A stretch of 64,000 nucleotides of DNA. Origin: Ostreococcus lucimarinus CCE9901 (lineage: Eukaryota; Chlorophyta; Mamiellophyceae; Mamiellales; Bathycoccaceae). Of the stretch, positions 55,607-64,000 are shown one piece after another. Below the pieces are notes generated by a model, which had not been told where the DNA came from, did no database searches, and saw only the letters and a list, made by a program, of their open reading frames with translations. The position numbers were made by a program, and so were the translations under genes. How positions within the stretch are numbered: the stretch's first letter is position 1; each line of letters opens with the position of its first letter. The stretch lies in NCBI RefSeq assembly GCF_000092065.1, contig NC_009355.1, forward strand, positions 124,001 to 188,000, written 5' to 3'.

Positions 55607-58054
55607 TTAGTTGCCCGCGAGGAACAAGCCTTTGCCCGAGTTTATCGACATGAAGAAATCGCAGAAAACCAAGGAAATGATGGCCATGAGCTTCATGAGA
55701 ATATTCACCGCGGGACCGGATGTGTCTTTCAAGGGATCACCCACGGTGTCACCGATGACGGCAGCCTTGTGGCACTCGCTACCCTTGCGTTGACGAACGC
55801 TAATGAGTTGTGGCGAACCGTCGACATTTCGCACGATGGCGCCGGTGTACGGACCTTCGACCGGATCCGAGTGCGCTCGCTCGCGCTTGGGGACGTCGAT
55901 GTACAATCCGCCCTTCTCGACAAACTTTTTCGCGTTATCCCAAGCTCCGCCCGTATTACTGGCGGAGATGGCGAGCTGCACACCTGACGCGAGGCCTCCG
56001 GCGAGAAGACCCGTGACGGCGCGAACGCCGAAAAAGGTTCCCGTGATGATCGGGGCCAGGATGACCAAAGCCGCGGGCGGTACCATCTCGCGAAGGCTCG
56101 CATCGGTGCTAATCTTGATGCAGCGCGCGTGGTCGGGCGGGGCGTGACCGGGCGTGCCTTCGAGAAGACCCGGAATGGTGTCGAATTGACGCTTGACTTC
56201 CTTGACCATTTCCATCGCGGCGATGCCGACGGACTTCATCGTCATAGCGCTGAACCAGTACGGCAACATGCTACCAATCAACAAGAAAGCGAAAACCGAT
56301 GGATTGAGGAGATTGACACCATCCTCCAGCGCGCCCGATCGCGTGACGAACGCGGCAGTAAGCGCGAGAGAGACCAAGGCAGCTGAACCGATGGCGAAGC
56401 CTTTACCGATGGCTGCCGTCGTGTTACCTGCGGCATCCAGCGCATCCGTCTTTTCGCGCACGTCATCAGGCATGCCAGCCATTTCAGCGATACCTCCAGC
56501 GTTGTCACAAATCGGCCCGTACACGTCGATGGTGAGACAAGTCGAAAGCGTTCCAAGCATGCCGAGCGCGCACAACGCGACGCCATACATGTCCATGAGA
56601 GAAAACGACAGCCACACGCCGAATGCGAGCACGCATACAGGAACGATGGTGGATTTGTACCCAAGGGCCAGACCGTAAATGATGTTTGTCGCGGCGCCGG
56701 TTTCCGTCGAGCGAGCGAGCTCGCGAACGGGAAAGTATGAGTGCGAAGTGTAGTATTCAGTGATGAAACCGATGATCAATCCACCCCACAAACCAGAGGC
56801 AATGCACGCAAACGCGGCATTGGCGCCGTTCGAGATGCACTTACTGCTCGTGTCACCAACGCAAGCGGTGTTAAAAGTGTTGCCGCCGAGGTAGAACTGA
56901 TCAGGCATGTACATGTAGCAGATGGGGTACATGCACACCGTCATCGCGATCGTACTGAGCGTGAGCTGCATCTTGAGTACTCGCTCGATGCTGATCTCGT
57001 TACGCACGGGTTGCACATCCGTCGCGACGAATGACACGGCGATACACACGAGGATACCCACGGCGGATATGTACAGCGGGAAGATGACAGCATCCCAACC
57101 AGCTCTCACGAGATCCGTGGACTGCGCACCGATGACGAGAGCCGCGCACGTAGCTTCAGCGAAAGAGCCAAACAAATCGCTACCCATACCCGCAACATCG
57201 CCAACGTTGTCACCCACGTTATCGGCAATCGTCGCCGGGTTACGCGGGTCGTCCTCAGGAATGCCGGCGACGACTTTGCCCGCCAAATCCGCGCCGACAT
57301 CCGCCGCCTTGGTGTAAATACCACCACCGACGCGGCCGAACATGGCGATCGCGCTCCCGCCGAGCCCAAAACCAGCGATGCACTCGAACAGTTTTATCGC
57401 ATCGGATTCGAACGAGTACGCCACGCTGAACGTCAACATCAAAAAGTACATCACCAAGAGCCCGAGACCGCTGAGCGCGAACCCCATGACGCCGCCGCCT
57501 CGGAACGCGGCGTTGAAACTTTCCTTCCACGCCATGCTGTCCGGAGTGATGCTCGCCATGACACAGCATCGTGCGTTCGTGTAGGTCGCCACCATCATCC
57601 CGATATACCCGGAAATCATGCTCGTCGCCCCTCCCGCGACGAACGCGAACGCCGTCAAGAACCCAACCTTCCCTTCGAACCCTGACGCGCCGTTCGACAC
57701 GAGCACCGCGATCACCGCCCCAAATACGGCGATGAACATCACGCACATCCTGTACTCCGCCGCCAAGAACGCCTTGGCGCCTTCCTGAATGTCCCGGTAA
57801 ATCACCCGCACCTTCGTCAGCGCGTCCCCGCCGTACGACTCCCCGGTCTCCATCCTTCGCATCAGCGCCTCATCCCCGCTCTCTTCCGCTTCGGAATAGT
57901 GTTCGCTACGACTCAACGAGCTCGAGCTCTGCGGGCGAGGCACGGTTTGCGCGAGGTGCAGGGAAATCTTGCTCAGCTTGCGCGTGAACAGCCAAAACGC
58001 GAAAAAGATTCCCGCGAGCGCGGGCGCGATGACGAGCACGGATCCGCTCGCCAT
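55607..58054 (-). CDS. Membrane proton-translocating pyrophosphatase, K+-dependent type
   Basis: 815 residues from the ATG at 58054. About 16 transmembrane helices. Pyrophosphate-site motifs are present: GGGIYTKAADVGADLAGKVV, the metal-binding GIPEDDPRNPATIADNVGDN, TIDVYGPICDNAGGIAEM, and near the end GDTVGDPLKDTSGPAVNIL. The residue deciding K+ dependence is Ala in GNTTAAIGKG (Lys in K+-independent pumps), so this is predicted to be a type I, vacuolar-type, K+-requiring H+ pump. A phospho-acceptor-rich linker (PRPQSSSSLSRSEHYSEAE) follows the first helix. By family it energises vacuole or acidocalcisome membranes with PPi. Confidence 0.94.
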   Translation of the reverse strand: MASGSVLVIAPALAGIFFAFWLFTRKLSKISLHLAQTVPRPQSSSSLSRSEHYSEAEESGDEALMRRMETGESYGGDALTKVRVIYRDIQEGAKAFLAAEYRMCVMFIAVFGAVIAVLVSNGASGFEGKVGFLTAFAFVAGGATSMISGYIGMMVATYTNARCCVMASITPDSMAWKESFNAAFRGGGVMGFALSGLGLLVMYFLMLTFSVAYSFESDAIKLFECIAGFGLGGSAIAMFGRVGGGIYTKAADVGADLAGKVVAGIPEDDPRNPATIADNVGDNVGDVAGMGSDLFGSFAEATCAALVIGAQSTDLVRAGWDAVIFPLYISAVGILVCIAVSFVATDVQPVRNEISIERVLKMQLTLSTIAMTVCMYPICYMYMPDQFYLGGNTFNTACVGDTSSKCISNGANAAFACIASGLWGGLIIGFITEYYTSHSYFPVRELARSTETGAATNIIYGLALGYKSTIVPVCVLAFGVWLSFSLMDMYGVALCALGMLGTLSTCLTIDVYGPICDNAGGIAEMAGMPDDVREKTDALDAAGNTTAAIGKGFAIGSAALVSLALTAAFVTRSGALEDGVNLLNPSVFAFLLIGSMLPYWFSAMTMKSVGIAAMEMVKEVKRQFDTIPGLLEGTPGHAPPDHARCIKISTDASLREMVPPAALVILAPIITGTFFGVRAVTGLLAGGLASGVQLAISASNTGGAWDNAKKFVEKGGLYIDVPKRERAHSDPVEGPYTGAIVRNVDGSPQLISVRQRKGSECHKAAVIGDTVGDPLKDTSGPAVNILMKLMAIISLVFCDFFMSINSGKGLFLAGN

Positions 58055-58359
58055 GGCGCGCGCGGTCGTCGCGTTCACGATCTTCGCGCGACCCGGGGTG
58101 CGAGCGCGAGAGAGCGCCGCGTCGTGGTCTGCGGCGCGCGAGATCTGGATTAGTGTGAAGGCGCGTGTGGATAGGACAGCCGGCGGAGACGGCGCGGCGA
58201 AGCCGAAACGCGCCGCCGCGCGCGCCGCGCGCGCGTCGACTCGGAACGCGCGGCTCCGGCGATGTCGAAAAGAACTAAAGGTATGTTACAAGATGGATGT
58301 CGCGCGGACGCGACGCGGACGCGACGCGACGTCGATTCCGCGACGCGCGAAGCGGCGGC
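58055..58359. other. 305-bp region between the pyrophosphatase start and the THOC7 stop
   Basis: Probable pyrophosphatase promoter. It also contains, on the plus strand, a short ATG frame (58262-58280) encoding MSKRTK followed at once by a perfect splice donor (see separate entry). The rest is CGCG-rich (58170-58260 and 58290-58360). No complete gene. Confidence 0.4.
58262..58280 (+). other. Orphan first-exon-like fragment (MSKRTK|GTATGT)
   Basis: ATG TCG AAA AGA ACT AAA G followed by GTATGT. The peptide resembles the conserved N-terminus of ribosomal protein eL43/L37a (family start M-x-KRTKK). Small first exons are common in ribosomal protein genes. No continuation of eL43 was found downstream, where THOC7 occupies the opposite strand. 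It may be chance, a relic, or a spliced gene I could not complete. Confidence 0.2.
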
Positions 58360-58935
58360 TCACGCGCGCGAGGCGTCGTCTATGACCTTCAACAGCAGCG
58401 CGTAACACCGTTTTTTGCGCTCGATGGCGACGTCCAACTCGCCGAGATGCGCGGTTTCTTCGGCGATCGCCTTTTTGAGGCCCTCCGCGATGGACGCGCT
58501 CTCCGCTCGACTCGGGTACTCGCCGCACGCCCGCACGGCTTCGTCGCGCGCCGTTCGAAACGCCCGTTCCCGCACCGTTTCGTGTAACTTGCCCTTCAAC
58601 TCCGCGTCCTGAGACTTTAACTCTCGCGTCTTTGCCGCCAAGGCCTCCTCTTCGTCGTCGTACGATTCCATCTGTGTTCGATTCGCCGCGACGACGGTCG
58701 AGTACCGTCCCATGCTGAATTCATACGTGTCTAATTCCGTCAAAAACGCCTCCTGAGCGGCGTCCAGGCCCTCGCCACCGGCATCGATCGCATCGTTCAA
58801 CGCAAAAAAGGTCTTGACGAGCTTGCGGAGCGGGTAATCCTTCCCGGGTTGCAGCGTCGCCGTTTGTTCGATAATTTTTTGTTTGATGATGGCTTCCTCC
58901 TCGGCGGTGATGACGAGCTGTTCTTTCGGCGGCAT
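58360..58935 (-). CDS. THOC7: THO complex subunit 7 (THOC7/MFT1-like)
   Basis: 191 residues from the ATG at 58935. Almost wholly helical and coiled-coil. Landmarks shared with animal and plant THOC7 are the RKLVKTFFAL segment, YEFSMGRYSTVVAANRTQMESY (human has EFSMGKTLLVYDMNLREMENY), and the C-terminal heptads ending ELDVAIERKKRCYALLLKVID. By family it is a subunit of the THO/TREX complex that couples transcription to mRNP packaging and export in the nucleus. The length fits the family (about 200). Assignment from motif order, not an alignment. Confidence 0.82.
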   Translation of the reverse strand: MPPKEQLVITAEEEAIIKQKIIEQTATLQPGKDYPLRKLVKTFFALNDAIDAGGEGLDAAQEAFLTELDTYEFSMGRYSTVVAANRTQMESYDDEEEALAAKTRELKSQDAELKGKLHETVRERAFRTARDEAVRACGEYPSRAESASIAEGLKKAIAEETAHLGELDVAIERKKRCYALLLKVIDDASRA

Positions 58936-59168
58936 CGCGCTTGATGGCGAACGTGAGGGGTCTATGGTGTCTACGATCTATGTGAGTCTACGTGACGCTC
59001 GCCGTTTTAGTCGGTCACGACGAACCGCGCGCGAGAGTGGCGCGCGATTTCAGAGAGGAGCGCGCGAGCGCGGTTCGAGTCGTCATTCGTCGGGTTGATT
59101 TTCTATTAAAACACGCCGCCGAGCTAGATTGATGTTGCTACGCTATTTTGATGCAAACGTTCGCGCGC

Positions 59169-61031
59169 TCACTCCCCCTCGTCCATGTCCACGGACTGGT
59201 CCATGTCGACGGACTCGTCCACGGCGGCGCTCGCAAACGGCGTTTGACCGAATGTGGGCGTGCTGCGAAAGCTCCGCGGGGAGGGCGGCGGGAATAAACC
59301 TCCCTGCGGCGATGGCGCCTCGGGAGTCGCCGCGATAGGATCGCCGATGGGGAATGCGGTTTCAAAATCCACCTTTTCGTGCTTGGGAACCGTGATCGCG
59401 GATTGATCGATGAGCGCCAGTTCGAGGTGGTGCTGAGAAAACGCGTCGTCGGAGCGCAAACTGAGCGCCTTGTGGTAGTGTTCGATGGCCAAGCCCAACG
59501 ATACTGGTTCAGTACATCGGCTTTTGACTTGGTATGTGAACGCCAGCGCGGCGTGTGTGGACGCGTTGCGCGGTGCGACGGAAAGAGCGTATTGAAACTG
59601 CTCGATGGCTTCGTCGTGACGGCCCATCTTGCGCAACGCTTGGGCCAAGTTTACGACGAGAGACTCCCAACGATGCGTCACCGGTTTCGGTGCAAGATCC
59701 AACGCGCGCTCGAAGTTCTCGACCGCACTCACGTATTCGCCCTGGCGATAAAGCAAGACGCCGTACTCGTTGAAGAGGAGCGGGTCGGTGCTGCAAATCT
59801 CAAACGACTTGCGGAAAAATTGACTCGCCAAGCTCAGATTATTCGTGCGCTGGTACTCCATGCCGATGGACATCACGGGAATATGCGTGCCCGCGAATAA
59901 TCGCGTGGCGGTCCTGTACGCCGCCATCGCTTGGTCGCTTTCATCCTGGGCGGCGAACGCGTGCCCGTAACCGATCCACGCCTGCACGAACGAGGCGTCG
60001 ATGCTCGTCGCCTTGCTGAAATACTTTCGCGCGGCGTCGTACTGGCGAGTTGCCATGTAGTAACATCCGATCGCAAACCACGTCACGGCTTTCTTCGGGT
60101 ACTCGTCCACCAAGGAGTGCGCCAATAGATACAAATCGTTCTTCTTCCCGAGCTCGACGAGCGTGGCAAAATACAGAGGCAACCCGTTCAATCGAGACGG
60201 CTCGAGCGCAAACTGACGCTGCAACTCGGCGCAACACGCTGCAAATTCACCGCGCTGATACATGCGCCGCGCACACGCGATGCGAACATCGCCGTTGTGC
60301 TTGAGCAGTTCGAGCGCGGCGGACGTCGACGCCGTGGCGTTCGTCTCCTCGCCCGCACCCCGCGCGAGCTCGGAATCCACCTCCCGCGAGTTTCCCATCA
60401 CCACATACACATCCCTGATCCACACATCGTCCTCGTGTCCGTCCAACGAAGCGACGAAAACACGCTCCTCTTCTTCGCTCAACATGTGCGTCGCGAGCAC
60501 CGCCTCGTACGCCTCGTAACACATCGGATCGAACGACAGCGCCAACGAGTGCGCCTCGAACGCCTTCACCGTGTTCTCCAAGGCCTCATACGCCCGTCCA
60601 CGCAGCGCGCACATCGCCGCCGCGTCGCGCGCGTTCCCATCCGCCAACCGCTCGCACCGCCGCTTCTCCGTCTCGCCGGGCGCCGCCGCGCCGCCCTCGT
60701 CCTCCCCCTCCAGCGTCATCACGCACTCCTCGTACGCCTTCAGCGCGAACAAACACCGCGCTCGCAACAACCGCGCCCTCCCACCGCCGCACTCGCCGAC
60801 GCGCCGCAGCACGCCGAGCGCGCGTCGATGCTGTCCGTCGACGCGCAACAGCTCGGCGAGCGCGAGCGCATCTTTCGCGTCGTCACCGCTCAGCGACAGC
60901 GCTTTATCGGCCAGAAACACCGCGGTGGCGATCGAACCATTCGCGGCGTACGCGTCTCGCGCGTCGCGCGCGCGCCGCAGCGCGTTCTCGCCGAGCGCCG
61001 CGCTCATGTCGCGTCGCCGTCTGTCGCGCAT
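59169..61031 (-). CDS. CDC16: Anaphase-promoting complex subunit CDC16/APC6
   Basis: 620 residues if started at the ATG at 61031; the next ATG, at 61007 (MSAALGENALRR), is an equally good start. A TPR superhelix throughout. Strongly conserved TPRs include AVTWFAIGCYYMATRQYDAARKYFSKAT, VQAWIGYGHAFAAQDESDQAMAAYRTA, and LFNEYGVLLYRQGEYVSAVENFERAL, the order typical of CDC16. The N-terminus IATAVFLADKALSLSGD matches the short N-terminal helices that precede the TPRs. The Pro/Ser-rich C-terminus repeats VDMDQSVDMDEGE. As an APC/C scaffold it supports cyclin and securin ubiquitination. Divergent from eS10. Confidence 0.92.
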   Translation of the reverse strand: MRDRRRRDMSAALGENALRRARDARDAYAANGSIATAVFLADKALSLSGDDAKDALALAELLRVDGQHRRALGVLRRVGECGGGRARLLRARCLFALKAYEECVMTLEGEDEGGAAAPGETEKRRCERLADGNARDAAAMCALRGRAYEALENTVKAFEAHSLALSFDPMCYEAYEAVLATHMLSEEEERVFVASLDGHEDDVWIRDVYVVMGNSREVDSELARGAGEETNATASTSAALELLKHNGDVRIACARRMYQRGEFAACCAELQRQFALEPSRLNGLPLYFATLVELGKKNDLYLLAHSLVDEYPKKAVTWFAIGCYYMATRQYDAARKYFSKATSIDASFVQAWIGYGHAFAAQDESDQAMAAYRTATRLFAGTHIPVMSIGMEYQRTNNLSLASQFFRKSFEICSTDPLLFNEYGVLLYRQGEYVSAVENFERALDLAPKPVTHRWESLVVNLAQALRKMGRHDEAIEQFQYALSVAPRNASTHAALAFTYQVKSRCTEPVSLGLAIEHYHKALSLRSDDAFSQHHLELALIDQSAITVPKHEKVDFETAFPIGDPIAATPEAPSPQGGLFPPPSPRSFRSTPTFGQTPFASAAVDESVDMDQSVDMDEGE

Positions 61032-61413
61032 TCGAATTTTCACACTGTTTACTCGTACGAGCGCGCGAACGGTCGGTCGGACGCGAGCGCCGCGCGCGGT
61101 GTGATTTTCCTAGGGCTTTTGAGGCGCGACGCGACGGCGCGTGCCGTCTCTCACAGACGCACGGTCGCCAAGGTACGCGCGTCGCGATGGCGCGAACGCG
61201 CGCGCGCATCGCGTTTACGTCGCATCGCGCGATGTCGCGAGCGATGCGCGACGCGTGGACGACGCTGGTGACCGCGACACGCGCGCGAAAAGACGACTGA
61301 CATCGATCGCGCGCGCATCGTTACTCTCGCGCAGGGTCGACTACACAACCCTCTAGTCGTTCGAACCCGTTCGTCGACGTTGATAAACAAATCTCTATCG
61401 CAGATTTACAGCC
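61032..61413. promoter_or_regulatory. CDC16/eS10 divergent region with a probable eS10 leader intron
   Basis: On the plus strand a donor CCAAG|GTACGC (intron start 61173), a branch-point motif ACTGAC (61296-61301) and an acceptor GCGCAG| (61334) define a likely 162-bp intron in the eS10 5' UTR. A CCTAGGGCTTTT element lies at about 61108-61119; it resembles the reverse telo-box plus site II motifs of plant ribosomal protein promoters. No coding frame seen. Confidence 0.55.
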
Positions 61414-61842
61414 ATGCTTATTCCGAAGGTGAACCGCAACGAGGTCTACAAGGCGCTCTTCTCCGAGGGTGTCATTTGGGCCAAGAAGGATTACAACTTG
61501 CCGAAGCACCCGGAGGTGGGGCAGTCGGGTGAGAACCCGATCGATGTGCCGAACTTGCAAGTGATCAAGCTCATGCAATCGTTCAAGTCTAAGGGTTTCG
61601 TCAATGAGATCTTCTCCTGGAGACATTACTACTGGTACTTGACGGATGAGGGCATCGAATACCTTCGCGAATACTTGAACTTGTCGGCGGACGTCGTGCC
61701 GAACACGTTGAAGAAGGCCGCGCGCGCGCCGACTCGCGAAGCCGAGGCCCCGCGCGGTGGTCGCGGTGGCCGCGGTGGCTTCGGCGGCGATCGCGGTGGC
61801 CGCGGTGGCTTCGGCGGCGACCGTCAAGGCTACCGCCAGTAA
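61414..61842 (+). CDS. RPS10: 40S ribosomal protein eS10
   Basis: 142 residues from the ATG at 61414. The sequence is the whole S10_plectin winged-helix domain: [59 protein letters not shown] Gly/Arg-rich tail has the repeated [10 protein letters not shown] unit. Position in the ribosome is the 40S beak. Codon use is very C/G-ending with almost no rare codons, like the Na+/K+-ATPase and unlike most neighbours, in line with high expression. A probable leader intron lies upstream. Confidence 0.97.
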   Translation: MLIPKVNRNEVYKALFSEGVIWAKKDYNLPKHPEVGQSGENPIDVPNLQVIKLMQSFKSKGFVNEIFSWRHYYWYLTDEGIEYLREYLNLSADVVPNTLKKAARAPTREAEAPRGGRGGRGGFGGDRGGRGGFGGDRQGYRQ

Positions 61843-62006
61843 GTCGTCGGTCGTTTCCGAAACAAACAAAAATACATTTACAATCGTGTGTCAAACGTGA
61901 TTAAACGATAGTGACGTAGATATTAGCGCGTGTTTTTATAACCAAGCGAAATCTGTGTCGTATGACGATAGAGGCGCAAATTATTCGCGGCGAAGAGCGC
62001 GTGATA

Positions 62007-63734
62007 TTACATTGGACAGTCCTTCGTGTCGTAGAGTGCGTACACGGCGGACCCGTCGAGCTTATCGTAGTTCTCGTCTAGAATCCAAGTCCCAAACTCC
62101 TCCGCCATGGTTTGTACGCCGCATTGCGTTTGTGACTCGAAGTTGAGCACCATGACTGGGTCGTGAAGCGAGCAGCGAAGGAGAAACCACCCTTGCCTGC
62201 CATCGCCCTCGTCTACGCAAACTCGCAAGCCTTCGTAGTTGTCCGGCGCCGGCTTACACTTGCCGAATAAAGAGTGAGCAGGATCATTTACGGCTGCGAG
62301 AAGGTTTTCGATGACGTTCAAACCGTACGCTTTAAAATCGGGATCGGCAATCTTAAGTCTCACTTCGGCTTCTTCAAGCGGCTCCTCGAGCGTCTCGAGG
62401 ACTTGGCCTATCGACGGCTCGTTCGCCAGACGTCTGCGTACGGCTTCGATGATAATTTTCACAGCCAAGTATGCACCATCGTCCAAGTCGTAGTTTTCCT
62501 TCATCGCACCGTGCCCACTCGTTTCAATCATCAACGGCGTCACGACGCCCGATGCGTTGAGCTCCTTCCCTTTGTTGATGACATTTTTGTATCCACGCAT
62601 GAATCGAACGTGTTTCCCACCCTTGGCGGTGATAAATTTGTGAAGGCCATCGCTCGTGACGCTGTCTGTGACGATCGTCGCGCCTGGGCTCTCTTTGAGC
62701 ACGATTTCAGACAGGAGCGCGATGAGTTTGTTGCGGTTGATTTCTTTGCCGCTCGAATCGATGACGGCGCTTCGATCGACGTCCGTGTCGAACACGATCC
62801 CGAGATCCGCTTTTGCGTTCAACACGCACTGTACACCCGCCGCCATGGCCTCCTTGTCTTCCGGATTGGGACTGTGATTCGGAAAGTTGCCATTCGGATC
62901 GAGAAACTGCGAGCCCGAGGTGTCGGCACCGAGCGCTTCGAGAACCATATCCGCAAAGAAACCGCCGCTCCCGTTCCCGGCATCGACGACAATCTTCATC
63001 CCAGTCAAAGGTTTGTCGTAATTATCCGTGAAGTTCACACCTTTTCGAATGATATCGCACAATTGCGCGGCGTAGGTCGGTAAAAACGGTGCCGAGACGA
63101 CGCCGCTCGGCGCCGTCACGCTCCCGACGCCCGCCTCGACGTACGCCGCCGCGCGCGCGCAGATATCCGTAATATCCGGTTTATCCAGACCACCCTCACT
63201 CGTGAAGAATTTCATCCCGTTTCGATTAAACGGCAAGTGCGACGCCGTAAGCATCACGCTCCCGTCGTACTTGGCGCCCTCAGTCACGCACGCCATGAAG
63301 CACGCCGGCGTCGTCGCCAGTCCCATATCAATCACCCTCGCGCCCCCCTCGACCATGCCGGCGAACATCCCATCCCTGAGCGTTTCCCCGCTCAATCGCG
63401 GATCGCGCCCGACGCCCACGGAGATGTCCTTCGCGTTTGGATTTCTCGCTCTCAACCAATCCGCGAACGCGCGTCCAATCGCGCTCGCCGTCGCCGCGTC
63501 CAGCGTGATCGCCTCCCCCTCGACGCCGTCGAGCGCGACGCCGCGAATGTCCGACCCATTTTGAAGCTTCTTGACCCGCATCGCGTCGTTCGCGCTCGCG
63601 CGCACGCGCATGGCGTTCGCACGTCCAACGCCGTCGCGTCGGGCGATCGTTCGCGCGCGCGACGTCAATCGGCGACCGCTCGCGTCGCGCGCGCGCCCGA
63701 CGATCGCTCGTTGCGCGCCAGCCGCGTGCGCCAT
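62007..63734 (-). CDS. Chloroplast phosphoglucomutase/phosphomannomutase-like protein (At1g70820-like)
   Basis: 575 residues from the ATG at 63734. The N-terminal about 50 residues are Arg/Ala-rich, as in a transit peptide. Alpha-D-phosphohexomutase landmarks: the phosphoserine loop TASHLPFNRNGMKFF (Ser165), the metal site FDTDVDRSAVID, the sugar-binding loop IETSGHGAMKENY, and a C-terminal phosphate-binding region (VCVDEGDGRQGWFLLR). The loop has HLP where classical enzymes have HNP, and the sugar loop lacks the EE/ES pair, features I also recall for the plant At1g70820 subgroup. It probably interconverts hexose 1- and 6-phosphates in the plastid, but catalytic competence is not certain. Convergent with eS10. 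Confidence 0.87.
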   Translation of the reverse strand: MAHAAGAQRAIVGRARDASGRRLTSRARTIARRDGVGRANAMRVRASANDAMRVKKLQNGSDIRGVALDGVEGEAITLDAATASAIGRAFADWLRARNPNAKDISVGVGRDPRLSGETLRDGMFAGMVEGGARVIDMGLATTPACFMACVTEGAKYDGSVMLTASHLPFNRNGMKFFTSEGGLDKPDITDICARAAAYVEAGVGSVTAPSGVVSAPFLPTYAAQLCDIIRKGVNFTDNYDKPLTGMKIVVDAGNGSGGFFADMVLEALGADTSGSQFLDPNGNFPNHSPNPEDKEAMAAGVQCVLNAKADLGIVFDTDVDRSAVIDSSGKEINRNKLIALLSEIVLKESPGATIVTDSVTSDGLHKFITAKGGKHVRFMRGYKNVINKGKELNASGVVTPLMIETSGHGAMKENYDLDDGAYLAVKIIIEAVRRRLANEPSIGQVLETLEEPLEEAEVRLKIADPDFKAYGLNVIENLLAAVNDPAHSLFGKCKPAPDNYEGLRVCVDEGDGRQGWFLLRCSLHDPVMVLNFESQTQCGVQTMAEEFGTWILDENYDKLDGSAVYALYDTKDCPM

Positions 63735-63872
63735 GCGTGAACGCGCGCGAGAGGCGCGCCGCCGACGCCGCGTTGTGATGCTGACGCGGACTCGCGCGCG
63801 CGTCAAACTCTCGCGCGACAGCGCGCGACGCGCGACGCGTCGCGCGGCGAACGCGCGCGCGCAGACGACGCG

Positions 63873-64000
63873 ATGTCGTCGGCGCGCGCGCGAGGCGCGT
63901 CGAGCGTCGCGCGCGGCGCGCGCGCGACGTGCGCGGCGAAGAAGAGAGTCAAACCACCGGTCAAGCGCGGCGACGGTCGAGCGACAGAACTCGAACCGGC
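63873..64000 (+). CDS. Start of an unidentified gene (3' partial), probable organelle-targeted protein
   Basis: An ATG at 63873 opens a frame that runs without stop to the window end (42 codons). The translation is Ala/Arg/Ser-rich (MSSARARGASSVARGARATC) and then basic (AAKKRVKPPVKRGDGRATEL), a plausible plastid or mitochondrial transit peptide and the beginning of a mature protein. It would be divergent from the phosphoglucomutase-like gene with 138 bp between start codons, the usual arrangement here. Too short to identify. Confidence 0.5.
   Translation, partial: MSSARARGASSVARGARATCAAKKRVKPPVKRGDGRATELEP

Noticed and set aside
59075-59095. GGTTCGAGTC resembling a tRNA T-arm
   Set aside because: The flanking bases do not form the 5-bp T stem, and no anticodon or acceptor stem could be folded around it.

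Overview
The window looks like nuclear DNA of a marine picoeukaryotic green alga of the Mamiellales, most likely Ostreococcus. I infer this from GC-rich, CGCG-dense sequence, extremely tight gene packing (divergent start codons as little as 45 bp apart, convergent stops about 30-80 bp apart), very few introns, two UGA-recoded selenoprotein genes with SECIS elements, chloroplast proteins (cpSRP54, ATP synthase b', CtpA), a front-end desaturase and a Na+/K+-type P2C ATPase. The species cannot be fixed from the sequence alone. I saw no mobile element, rRNA, tRNA or CRISPR array.

Layout. 1-5.6 kb: the 3' part of a fused LeuC-LeuD isopropylmalate isomerase, a peroxiredoxin-thioredoxin fusion, PTAR1, a secreted L-type lectin, and a PDI-like selenoprotein with its SECIS. 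5.8-16.3 kb: a ClpB-type ATPase without N domain, SAMHD1, a ZIP-family transporter, NAE1/AXR1, the lumenal protease CtpA, and TMEM186. 16.3-28.2 kb: an FAD monooxygenase with a DnaJ-like zinc-binding N-terminus, a cytochrome b5-desaturase, MSH2 (two exons), a membrane selenoprotein with its own SECIS, RAD9, a membrane SDR, and cpSRP54. 28.5-41.2 kb: the giant ribosome-biogenesis protein URB1/NPA1, ATP synthase subunit b' (two exons), a hypothetical protein, a secreted lamin-tail-domain protein followed by a short tandem repeat, an EMAPII-type tRNA-binding protein, a stand-alone C6H2/MYND-like zinc finger protein, and an ankyrin protein. 42.3-58 kb: the Na+/K+-ATPase, EMG1, a BAHD-like acyltransferase, a GH5 glycosidase, an acidic nucleoplasmin-like protein, a membrane protein with a LIR-like tail, eIF2D, and an H+-pyrophosphatase. 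58.3-64 kb: THOC7, CDC16/APC6, ribosomal protein eS10, a plastid phosphoglucomutase-like protein, and the start of one more gene.

Most genes are unrelated housekeeping genes, as expected for a compact eukaryotic chromosome. The recurrent theme is thiol/selenol redox chemistry (Prx-Trx fusion, Sec-PDI, membrane selenoprotein). A second is ribosome and translation (URB1, EMG1, eIF2D, eS10, EMAPII). A third is DNA maintenance (SAMHD1, MSH2, RAD9). The introns that can be mapped share a donor of the GTRCG type and a CTGAC branch-point motif. The same signals suggest leader introns in the eS10 and Na+/K+-ATPase genes.

The best candidates for a second look are the two selenoproteins (the membrane one has no function I can name), the Prx-Trx fusion, the Cys-rich M7-M8 loop of the Na+/K+-ATPase, and the zinc-finger/FAD monooxygenase fusion.
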